From assembly GCF_027451485.1 (NCBI RefSeq), contig NZ_DAIDJE010000152.1, forward strand, positions 1 through 34,332: a stretch of DNA of 34,332 nucleotides. The letters are read 5' to 3'. Source of the stretch: Bradyrhizobium sp. Its GTDB lineage: Bacteria; Pseudomonadota; Alphaproteobacteria; Rhizobiales; Xanthobacteraceae. Made by a program: the position numbers and the translations under genes. The notes beneath the pieces were generated by a model. That model had not been told where the DNA came from and made no database searches. It saw nothing but the letters and a program-made list of their open reading frames with translations. Shown here one piece after another: positions 8,557-15,311 of the stretch (within the stretch, counting starts at the first letter, position 1; each line of letters opens with the position of its first letter).

Positions 8557-8580
8557 CCGGGGACAAAGATGATCCCGGCC
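8555..8580 (+). promoter_or_regulatory. Candidate anti-terminator hairpin after SAM-II
   Basis: GGCCGGG (8555-8561) pairs perfectly with CCCGGCC (8574-8580) around a 12-nt loop. Its 3' arm is the same segment that forms the 5' arm of the terminator hairpin (8575-8599), so the two structures exclude each other. Its 5' arm begins immediately after the GCTAAAC end of the aptamer. SAM binding could therefore affect which hairpin forms, although the direction of the switch is inference. Confidence 0.55.
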
Positions 8581-8608
8581 GAACTTTCGTTCAGGCCGGA
8601 TTTTTTTT
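8575..8608 (+). terminator. Intrinsic terminator in the metX leader
   Basis: CCGGCC (8575-8580) pairs with GGCCGG (8594-8599). Continuing inward, GAA (8581-8583) pairs with TTC (8590-8592) past one bulged A. The stem is followed by A and then eight T residues (8601-8608). This is a canonical rho-independent terminator located between the riboswitch and metX, so it points to transcriptional attenuation. CAGGCC (8592-8597) can also pair with GGCCTG (8609-8614), a further alternative fold. Confidence 0.75.
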
Positions 8609-8659
8609 GGCCTGATTTCCGGCGGTCTCGAAGGGGCCGCCCGAGGGATCGGTATCACG

Positions 8660-8818
8660 ATGGCAAAAGTTCAGTCCCTTGCAGGTGCTGCCCGCTCGAA
8701 ATTCCTGCCGCGCAAGCAGCGAATTCTGTTCAGGAATTTCAAATGGCGAGGCGGCACCTGGATTTTTCAAGCTGCTAGTGCCCATAGCTTTTCCAAGTTC
8801 GTGAAAGGTGGTTGCTGA
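8660..8818 (+). CDS. Putative 52-aa upstream ORF coupled to metX
   Basis: ATG at 8660 opens a 52-codon frame starting [15 protein letters not shown] and ending FVKGGC. Its TGA (8816-8818) is separated from the metX ATG (8820) by a single G, an arrangement expected for translational coupling. GAGGGA lies 11 nt upstream, a slightly long spacing. The product would be strongly basic. Against a real gene: the frame is short, I recognise no family, and a long hairpin (8682-8760) lies inside it, so the region may be structured leader RNA instead. Translating ribosomes would melt that hairpin, which would suit attenuation. Confidence 0.4.
   Translation: MAKVQSLAGAARSKFLPRKQRILFRNFKWRGGTWIFQAASAHSFSKFVKGGC
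8682..8766 (+). promoter_or_regulatory. Long imperfect hairpin followed by a T run in the metX leader
   Basis: CAGGTGCTGCC (8682-8692) pairs with GGCGGCACCTG (8750-8760), 11 pairs with one G-U. GAAATTCCTG (8698-8707) pairs perfectly with CAGGAATTTC (8731-8740). ATTTTT follows at 8762-8767. Two nested arms of this length are not expected by chance. It could be a second terminator, a stabilising structure or part of an unrecognised RNA element. Confidence 0.6.
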
Positions 8819-8819
8819 G

Positions 8820-10028
8820 ATGGCGCACGAACTGCGAAAAGTGGGCACTAGTCCCGGCGTCCATGCCGATGAACGGCTGCAAGAGGCGGACAATCCGAGC
8901 TCGAAGATTGCGCGCTTTGGTGCCGACCATCCGCTGCGGCTCGACTGTGGCGTCGATCTCGCGCCGTTTCAGATTGCTTACCAGACCTACGGCGAACTCA
9001 ACGCGCAGCGTTCGAATGCCATTCTGGTCTGCCACGCACTGACCGGCGATCAGCACGTCTTCAACGTACATCCGGTGACCGGCAAGCCCGGCTGGTGGGA
9101 GACCATGGTTGGTCCTGGCCGTCCGCTCGATACCGAGCGTTACTTCATCATCTGCGCCAACGTCATCGGCGGTTGCATGGGATCGACGGGACCGGCCTCG
9201 ACCAATCCGGCGACCGGCAAGCCATGGGGGCTGGATTTCCCGGTCGTGACCATTCCAGACATGGTGCGGGCACAGGCGATGCTGCTCGATGATCTGGGGA
9301 TCGAGAACTTGTTGGCCGTGGTCGGCGGCTCGATGGGCGGCATGCAGGCGCTGCAATGGACGGCGGCCTATCCCGAACGGGTGTTCTCGACCCTGGCCAT
9401 CGCGTGCTCGACGCGGCATTCGGCGCAAAACATCGCCTTCCACGAACTCGGCCGTCAGGCAGTGATGGCCGATCCCGAATGGCACAACGGCCGTTACTTC
9501 GAAAAGGGCACCATGCCGCATCGCGGGCTGGCCGTGGCGCGCATGGCTGCGCACATCACCTATCTGTCGGACGCGGCGCTGCATCGCAAGTTCGGCCGCC
9601 GCATGCAGGACCGCGATCTGCCGACCTTCTCCTTCGATGCGGACTTCCAGGTCGAGAGCTACCTGCGCTATCAGGGCTCGTCCTTCGTCGAACGGTTCGA
9701 CGCCAACAGCTATCTCTATTTGACGCGGGCGATGGACTATTTCGACATCGCCGCCGACCATGACGGCGTGCTGGCGCGGGCGTTTCGCGGCATCAAGACG
9801 CGTTTCTGCGTGGTGTCGTTCACCAGCGACTGGCTGTTTCCGACTTCGGAATCGCGCGCGCTGGTGCATGCGCTCAACGCCTCCAGCGCCCGGGTGAGTT
9901 TCGCGGAAATCGAGACCGACCGCGGGCATGACGCCTTCCTGCTCGACGTGCCGGAATTCTTCGACATCTCGCGCGCCTTCCTGCAATCGGCGGCGAAAGC
10001 GCGCGGGCTTTCGGGGGACGGGGCATGA
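8820..10028 (+). CDS. metX: Homoserine O-acyltransferase MetX
   Basis: This 402-aa alpha/beta hydrolase-fold acyltransferase has the nucleophile in [10 protein letters not shown] (S171), the acid in FTSDWLFP (D337) and the histidine in DRGHDAFL (H370). Other family blocks present are [10 protein letters not shown] and GGCMGSTGP. It acylates homoserine, the committed step toward methionine. Acetyl-CoA is the usual donor, but some MetX proteins use succinyl-CoA, so the acyl group is not certain. ATG 8820 is chosen over GTG 8808 because AAGGTGG lies eight bases upstream. It is controlled by the SAM-II leader and overlaps metW by 4 nt (ATGA). Confidence 0.95.
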   Translation: MAHELRKVGTSPGVHADERLQEADNPSSKIARFGADHPLRLDCGVDLAPFQIAYQTYGELNAQRSNAILVCHALTGDQHVFNVHPVTGKPGWWETMVGPGRPLDTERYFIICANVIGGCMGSTGPASTNPATGKPWGLDFPVVTIPDMVRAQAMLLDDLGIENLLAVVGGSMGGMQALQWTAAYPERVFSTLAIACSTRHSAQNIAFHELGRQAVMADPEWHNGRYFEKGTMPHRGLAVARMAAHITYLSDAALHRKFGRRMQDRDLPTFSFDADFQVESYLRYQGSSFVERFDANSYLYLTRAMDYFDIAADHDGVLARAFRGIKTRFCVVSFTSDWLFPTSESRALVHALNASSARVSFAEIETDRGHDAFLLDVPEFFDISRAFLQSAAKARGLSGDGA

Positions 10029-10693
10029 CGTCGCAGCAGCAGGTTCTTCCCTTGAGCCCGGCGATCCCGCGCGGCGGCGCCACGACCCGCGGCGACCACC
10101 TCCTGGTCGCGGAAATGGTCGCGCCCGGCTCGAAGGTGCTCGACGTCGGCTGCGGCGACGGCGATCTGTTGCAGCTCCTGGAGAGCCGCGGCATCGACGG
10201 CCGCGGCATCGAATTGTCGCGCGAGGGCGTCAACCGCTGCGTAGCCAAGGGACTAGCCGTAGTGCAGGGCGACGCCGACACCGACCTCGTCAATTACCCC
10301 GACGATGCCTTCGACTATGTGATCCTGTCGCAGACCCTGCAGGCGACGCGGCAGCCGAAGGCGGTGCTGGAAAACCTGCTCAGGATCGGACGCCGCGCCA
10401 TCGTGTCGTTTCCGAATTTCGGCTTCTGGCGTATGCGCCTGCAGCTTCTGATCGGCGGCCACATGCCGCGCACGGAAAATCTGCCGGCCACCTGGTACGA
10501 CACGCCGAACATCCATTTCTGTACCATCAAGGATTTCGTGCAGCTGTGCGGCGAGATCAACGTCAAGATGGAGCGCGCCGTCGCGCTCGATCTCTATGGC
10601 CGTCCCCTGCGGCTCAACGCACCCTGGTGGTTCTGGAATATGTTCGGCGAGCAGGGCGTGTTTCTCTTGAGTCGGGCGGGGAAGGAGCGGTGA
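10025..10693 (+). CDS. metW: Methionine biosynthesis protein MetW
   Basis: This 222-aa protein has a SAM-dependent methyltransferase-like fold: motif [13 protein letters not shown], then the MetW-typical [34 protein letters not shown] and [11 protein letters not shown]. MetW is nearly always next to metX and is thought to assist homoserine acylation; it is not a proven methyltransferase. Its ATG overlaps the metX stop, so the genes form one coupled operon. A palindromic repeat begins 11 nt after its stop. Confidence 0.94.
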   Translation: MTSQQQVLPLSPAIPRGGATTRGDHLLVAEMVAPGSKVLDVGCGDGDLLQLLESRGIDGRGIELSREGVNRCVAKGLAVVQGDADTDLVNYPDDAFDYVILSQTLQATRQPKAVLENLLRIGRRAIVSFPNFGFWRMRLQLLIGGHMPRTENLPATWYDTPNIHFCTIKDFVQLCGEINVKMERAVALDLYGRPLRLNAPWWFWNMFGEQGVFLLSRAGKER

Positions 10694-10704
10694 CGTCTAT
10701 GGCC

Positions 10705-10839
10705 GTCATTCCGGGGCGCGCGTAGCGCGAGCCCGGAATCCATCAGGCGCAGATCGTGTGGATGAATGGATTCCGGGTCTGCGCCTTCCGCGCAAAATGG
10801 CATCGCTATTTTGTCGCGTCGGGCGCATCCCGGAATGAC
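10705..10839. repeat. Palindromic dispersed element, copy 1
   Basis: The element is bounded by GTCATTCCGGG (10705-10715) and its exact complement CCCGGAATGAC (10829-10839). Internal CCCGGAATCCAT and ATGGATTCCGGG form a second inverted pair. A shorter copy with identical 11-nt ends occurs at 23895-24000. Both copies start 11-18 nt after a stop codon, so they may act as 3' mRNA structures. The family matches repeats I recall as abundant in Bradyrhizobium. Confidence 0.8.
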
Positions 10840-11013
10840 CAAGGAGAGATCTATCCCGCCGCCACCGCCCTCTGATCGCGCACACTCTTGCGGTTGAGCC
10901 TCACGACTGCGCCGGACCCGCAGTCCCTGATGTGACGATGTTTGGCTCACTAAGTCGTCCCGGCGAACCGCGCGCGAATTACCAATTCAAACTTGTCAAA
11001 GAGCCAGTTCACT

Positions 11014-11042
11014 GTCGTCCCTGCGACGAACGCAGGGACGAC
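11014..11042. repeat. Perfect 12-bp REP-like hairpin
   Basis: GTCGTCCCTGCG (11014-11025) and CGCAGGGACGAC (11031-11042) are exact complements around the 5-nt loop ACGAA. From memory, such CGTC(C/A)TCCCTGCG hairpins recur in rhizobial intergenic regions. There is no T run, so a terminator role is not indicated. Confidence 0.7.
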
Positions 11043-11059
11043 GACAGAAGATTCTAGAC

Positions 11060-11480
11060 ATATGTGGGCATCCCCGCGGCGCATTGCGCCCGGGGTAGTC
11101 TCTATCTTTCCGCCCAAGGAGGGCGTGGGGAATGCCGGGTGCCAGGCGCACCCGCAGCCTCGCGTGGAAAGCAAAAATCACGCGAGTTAGTCACCGCAGG
11201 TACACGCCGGTTCCCCCGGCATTCCCGCACGCGAATGGTTTTAACGGTTTCCTTCGTGCTCGCCTCGGAGACCGGGCTTTGTTGTCTCCGTCCCCGCCGG
11301 GAAGCGTCAGCTTCTTCGACAGGTTGATATCAGCGTCGGGATATCAGGCCCACACGACTTCACCGTCCGCAAAGTGCCGCTCGTCTTTTCGGCACAACCG
11401 CGTCCACCGCATCCCGCACCCAACGTTCGTGACGATCGCGATACGCCCCTCGTTCAAGGGCGCGGGACGGCGGCGCTTAT
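11060..11480. repeat. Long GC-rich intergenic repeat-like block
   Basis: The block contains several hairpins, for example CGGGTGC/GCACCCG near 11134-11154 and TCGCGTG/CACGCGA at about 11160-11185, joined by GAATGGTTTTAACGGTTTCC. I recall this order of segments from large intergenic repeats in Bradyrhizobium and Rhodopseudomonas. Only one copy is in the window, so the repeat assignment rests on memory. Confidence 0.45.
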
Positions 11481-11657
11481 GGATTTGATTTGGGCGACGT
11501 GGAAAGCGATTTATTTTTGCGCGAAGGACTGGACAGTAGACTCGGCGTTGATCGGATTTGAGAAATTCGCCGATCGGCGCGTCAGGATTGGCCCATCGCA
11601 CCATACAATCCGGTCCCGCTTCGACATCGTCATGGTGTCGGACCTGGCGCATGATGC

Positions 11658-12488
11658 TCAGCGCTTGCTGACGGCAAGGTTCGGAATGTACTGGCATGGG
11701 TTGGATGGATCGATGTGGCCCTGATCGTATTCAATCATATCGCCAACATTCACGGTGAGTTCGGAAGGAAGCACCACGGCGGCCTTGCCTTCCCACGTAT
11801 CCGTGAAGATCTCCGCGTTTGCGGCGTAGTTCGGATTCATGCGCCGGTCCATTAGGACCTGAGTCGATCGGATCATGGCGACCGCCTGAGCCGGGGTGGC
11901 TATCCCGATCACGATCGCCTGTTTGCGGGCACTCGCCCGCGATTGCGGCAGCTTCGCCTTCGCGCCGCACTCAAGCTTCGGCTCCTTGATCGCCGTCAAT
12001 TCGTCCTGGCCCGACTCGCGCGCCGTCGCCTGCCGTTGTGCGAGGCCGATGGGTTCGACTGCCCAGGAGGGGAGAGACGCCGCTCCCGAAGCGAGGTCGC
12101 CGCCAGCCTGTGGCAGGGGAGTTCCGGCCGGATCCGAGCCGGGGTCGCCGCCATCGTGTCCAGGCTGCTTTGGCTGATCGACGCCATTGACGTCGACCGT
12201 TCCGGGTTGGGCCTTGGCGTGCTTGTCTTCATCGGCCACGGCTGGAACACGTGGAAAATTGTTCTGCTCATTCGGCGCGGAAACCGGTGGCGGCGAAGCC
12301 GCCGCAGGCTCGTCCATCACGATTTCGACGGGGACCGCGTCGACTGGAGCGGGCTCGGTCTGCTTGAAGACCCCGAGCAGCAGAACCAGCGCGATGATGA
12401 CATGCCCCGCAATCGCCAATCCATAGGGCATGCGGCGGTTGTTGGATTCCCGCAGAAGGAATTGCTGCAACCACTCGACCACGGCCAC
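11658..12488 (-). CDS. TolA/TonB-like single-pass membrane protein, function unknown
   Basis: The protein is 276 aa. A short cytoplasmic N-terminus (MAVVEWLQQFLLRESNNRR) precedes one TM helix (YGLAIAGHVIIALVLLLGVF). A Pro/Ala/Gly/Asp-rich linker of about 100 residues follows (DAVPVEIVMDEPAAASPP onward), then a compact C-terminal domain from about residue 180 with two cysteines (LECG, NPCQY). This architecture resembles TonB and TolA: inner-membrane anchor, periplasmic spacer, C-terminal partner domain. The C-terminal domain does not match either family by eye. No exbBD, tolQR or receptor gene is nearby. Confidence 0.75.
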   Translation of the reverse strand: MAVVEWLQQFLLRESNNRRMPYGLAIAGHVIIALVLLLGVFKQTEPAPVDAVPVEIVMDEPAAASPPPVSAPNEQNNFPRVPAVADEDKHAKAQPGTVDVNGVDQPKQPGHDGGDPGSDPAGTPLPQAGGDLASGAASLPSWAVEPIGLAQRQATARESGQDELTAIKEPKLECGAKAKLPQSRASARKQAIVIGIATPAQAVAMIRSTQVLMDRRMNPNYAANAEIFTDTWEGKAAVVLPSELTVNVGDMIEYDQGHIDPSNPCQYIPNLAVSKR

Positions 12489-12927
12489 CGCGCCATCAGG
12501 AATTCATTCAACCTGGTGCTTTTACCTTAAGCCTGGCTTTGGCTTCAACAGGTGGCTGATTTGCCGGGGTCTGATGTTGGCCCCTGAAACCGACCTGCAG
12601 TCGGATTGGCTTCCAAGTTGCCTTTCGAGGGTGATTATCTGATGGCTCAATTCAGGTCGCTGAGTGACATTGGTATCAAGCGGCGGATTACGCTTCACTA
12701 ATCCGCCCTACGAGCTCTCGAAAGGTAGCATCAGCTTCAATAGCTTTGAGAATTGGCTCTTTTCGCACAATCAAGGTTGGCCGACCGCCGGATATCGTTC
12801 GGCGCCAATTCGGGCATTACCAGTCGCGATGACCTGAAGCGGGCATTCACGCCTATGTCCGCTGAAGTAGCCATGGCGGTTTCGACGGACTAATATTCGG
12901 CTTTCGCTGGTGGCCGTGAAGGGCAAC
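12489..12927. other. Intergenic region with a REP-like palindrome
   Basis: This gap separates divergent genes. GGCGGATTA (12682-12690) and TAATCCGCC (12699-12707) form a perfect 9-bp hairpin with loop CGCTTCAC, matching the widely distributed GGCGGATTACGCTTCGCTAATCCGCC type of proteobacterial repeat. No clear promoter or further gene is visible. Confidence 0.55.
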
Positions 12928-13848
12928 ATGTTTGAGCTGGTGGAATTTCCCTCCGAAGGCGCGATCTTGCGTGGGCGCTTCTATCGTCCGGCGCAGGCGC
13001 CGCCCTGGCCGACGGCGGTGATGACTCATGGCACCACAGCCACGATCACCATGTGTCTTGATCGTTATGCCGAGGTGTTCTGCCGCGCCGGTCTCGCCGT
13101 GCTGCTCTACGATCACCGAAATTTCGGTCTGAGCGGCGGCGAGCCCCGTCAGCTCATCAACCCGTGGCTCCAGGCGCGCGGCTATCGCGACGCGATGAAT
13201 TATTTGCTCACCCGCGCCGATGTCGATCGCGACAGGATCGCGGCTTGGGGGGATAGTTACTCCGGCATGATCGCGCTTGCCGTCGGCGCGCTCGATCCGC
13301 GATATGCTGCGGTCGCAGTGCAATGTCCGGCCTGCGGCATCGAAACTCCCAAGCTCGCGGCAGACGAGCGGCATTTCCGGACGATGCAAACGATCTTCGA
13401 TGACGGCGACATCACTGGTACGCCGGAAACCACGACCGGACCGTTGCCTGTCGTGTCCGCCGATCAGATCGGCTCGCCGTCGCTGCTGAAGCCGATCCAG
13501 GCTTACCGTTGGTTCATCGACTATGGCGGTCGGCATGGCACATTATGGGAGAACCGCGTCATCCGCGTCATCCCGCCGACGGCGGTGCCGTTCAGCGCCT
13601 ATCTTGCTGCGCCGTTCATTCGCGGAGCGACGCTGCTCATGGCCGGCCGCAACGACGAAATGGTTCACTGCAACCCCGACGTGACATCGGCCGTATTCGG
13701 GCTCATGCGTTGCCGCAAGCAGTGGGCCGACATCGACGGCGGTCATTTTGGCTTGCTGTACTGTCCGGGCGAGATTTTTGAGCAGGCGAGCGCGGCGCAG
13801 TGCGCCTTCCTCACCGACGCATTGGATGCGCAAGTCACCCGGGCCTAG
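12928..13848 (+). CDS. Alpha/beta hydrolase
   Basis: This 306-aa protein has the alpha/beta hydrolase fold: an oxyanion region VMTHGTTATITMC, the strand LAVLLYDHRNFGLSGGEPR, the nucleophile elbow GDSYSG (S110) and a late acid-histidine pair in MAGRNDEMVHC and DGGHFGLLY. This layout resembles dienelactone-hydrolase/Xaa-Pro-peptidase-like hydrolases; the substrate cannot be inferred. ATG 12928 is chosen because AAGGG lies just upstream. GTG 12910 would add six residues. Its stop shares the bases CTAG with the stop of the convergent gene. Confidence 0.85.
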   Translation: MFELVEFPSEGAILRGRFYRPAQAPPWPTAVMTHGTTATITMCLDRYAEVFCRAGLAVLLYDHRNFGLSGGEPRQLINPWLQARGYRDAMNYLLTRADVDRDRIAAWGDSYSGMIALAVGALDPRYAAVAVQCPACGIETPKLAADERHFRTMQTIFDDGDITGTPETTTGPLPVVSADQIGSPSLLKPIQAYRWFIDYGGRHGTLWENRVIRVIPPTAVPFSAYLAAPFIRGATLLMAGRNDEMVHCNPDVTSAVFGLMRCRKQWADIDGGHFGLLYCPGEIFEQASAAQCAFLTDALDAQVTRA

Positions 13849-14822
13849 CTGCCGCCACGCCGCTTGCGGGAACTGATGATCGTGTATGCAAGGTAAGCTG
13901 CCGCCATCGCCACCATCAAAAACCAAGGCACCCATTGGCTTCTCTGATGGTCGACAACATCCCCGACCGCGAATGCTGTCACGCCGTCCACGACCAGCCC
14001 GTTGACCCACACGATCGCGTCGCCGGGCTCAAAGAGCGGATGAAGCGGGGAGGCGAGCTGTGCGGCGTCGGCAGTTATGTCGATCGCCGCACCTTTTGCG
14101 AAGCCGGCGGGAAGCCTATTGCCCATCAGATCCATATCGATCCGGAACTTTTCGGTGTAGCCGGACAATTGCAGTTGTAGCTTGCGGTGTGATCCGCCTT
14201 TCGAGCTGACATAGTAAACGCTCCAGTCCACGAGGTTGCCGTGAACCGTTGCTTGCCGCTCCGGATGAACGGAATGGCTCCAGTTCAAGTATCCGGCCAG
14301 CAGGAACAGGACCAGCATAAGTCCGGGAACGAATGGCGAGCGGGTGAAAGAAATGCGTGCCACTTTATGCGGCATTCGGATTCGTGGCGCCGGTGAAAGC
14401 CCGACCGCTGCAGCATTTGCAATTTCCCGCTGCAACGGCCGGGCGCTTGGATTGTCGGCGCCGGATGGCGGTTTCACCAATTCGCAATAGGCAGTTCGAA
14501 AAAGAAGCTTGCGGCCAGGCGCCAGCAATCGCGGGGCGTCGTTGCGCCACCAGGCCGCCGCATCGGGCGCCGCCTTCTCAAGCTCGCTGATCGCGTCGCG
14601 AACATAAACGGCGTAACCGTTTTGCTTGCCCAGATTTCCAAGAACGCGGCTTGTGAATGCAAGAAGCCGGTTGCGAGGTGCGGAGAGCACGCCGCTGACA
14701 TAGGCGTCCCGCGGCCCTCGGTCGTCGGCGACAGGCAGGCTGAGCCCAACCCATTTCTCGCGCACCCACAGCGGCGCTTCACCTGGCGGGATCGCGACGA
14801 TACGAATGAATTGAGCTGCCAT
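13845..14822 (-). CDS. Two-TM membrane protein of unknown function
   Basis: The protein is about 325 aa. The N-terminal 210 residues (MAAQFIRIVAIPPGEAPLWVREKWVGL onward) are soluble. One TM helix (FVPGLMLVLFLLAGYLNW) precedes a second domain with alternating hydrophobic strands, and a C-terminal TM helix (WFLMVAMAAAYLAYTII) ends in basic residues. I recognise no family. The frame is open to 15053, but ATG 14822 has AGGG five bases upstream and removes a low-quality N-terminal extension; ATG 14858 is an alternative. It is convergent with the hydrolase, overlapping at a shared CTAG. Confidence 0.7.
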   Translation of the reverse strand: MAAQFIRIVAIPPGEAPLWVREKWVGLSLPVADDRGPRDAYVSGVLSAPRNRLLAFTSRVLGNLGKQNGYAVYVRDAISELEKAAPDAAAWWRNDAPRLLAPGRKLLFRTAYCELVKPPSGADNPSARPLQREIANAAAVGLSPAPRIRMPHKVARISFTRSPFVPGLMLVLFLLAGYLNWSHSVHPERQATVHGNLVDWSVYYVSSKGGSHRKLQLQLSGYTEKFRIDMDLMGNRLPAGFAKGAAIDITADAAQLASPLHPLFEPGDAIVWVNGLVVDGVTAFAVGDVVDHQRSQWVPWFLMVAMAAAYLAYTIISSRKRRGGS

Positions 14823-15311
14823 GGCTGCCCTGATGCGCGTTTCGAACGCAAAGGGCATCGTAGCCGGGGATTCCGAACAAATCGTTGCAATCGGCAGCTC
14901 GCTTCGTTGAACGGCTGATGTGGCCCGGGGCCTTTTGTCTACATCGTGTACGGCACTTCCGCCGGTGTATGCCGTGACGCCCGGCCGATATAGCGGAAGG
15001 GTTGGTAGAGTCTGGTGGCGAGCGCATTCGTACTGTCCAGGCCAACTCAACAAGTGCGTATTGAATTCCGAGCCGAAAATCCGTCCGTCGGCCCTCGCGT
15101 GACTTGCTGCAGCGCGCGGCGCACACAGCAGTACAACTAGAAGAGCTGGTCACCGGCTTGCGTCAGCGCTGCTGCCATATACGGTCGCGTACCCGACCTG
15201 AGTGCTCGAGCGAGCGCTTCACAACGATTTCGAAAGAAACTAATCTATTGTTCTTTCGTGAATTTCGAAACTTGAATGGAGCGTATTCGATATTGCGTAG
15301 GGAGATTTCAG
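14823..15311. promoter_or_regulatory. Divergent intergenic region with palindromes upstream of the patatin gene
   Basis: Just before the patatin gene there is a hairpin CGAAAGAA (15231-15238)/TTCTTTCG (15251-15258). A direct repeat of ATTTCGAAA (15227-15235 and 15262-15270) contains the palindrome TTTCGAAA, with starts 35 nt apart. This could be an operator for a dimeric repressor. I could not place a convincing promoter. The DNA here is visibly AT-richer than the genes on the left. Confidence 0.4.

Larger units (their letters stand above)
10694..11657. other. Gene-free region rich in dispersed repeats
   Basis: Nearly 1 kb separates metW from the next gene. It holds a GTCATTCCGGG-type palindromic element (10705-10839), a perfect 12-bp hairpin (11014-11042) and a longer GC-rich repeat-like block (about 11060-11480). 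The remainder up to 11657 shows nothing I can identify. Short open frames here lack ribosome binding sites and recognisable protein sequence. Confidence 0.6.

Noticed and set aside
10996..11490. Several overlapping small open frames after metW
   Set aside because: They lie in palindromic, repeat-like DNA, lack ribosome binding sites and change frame with no conserved protein sequence.
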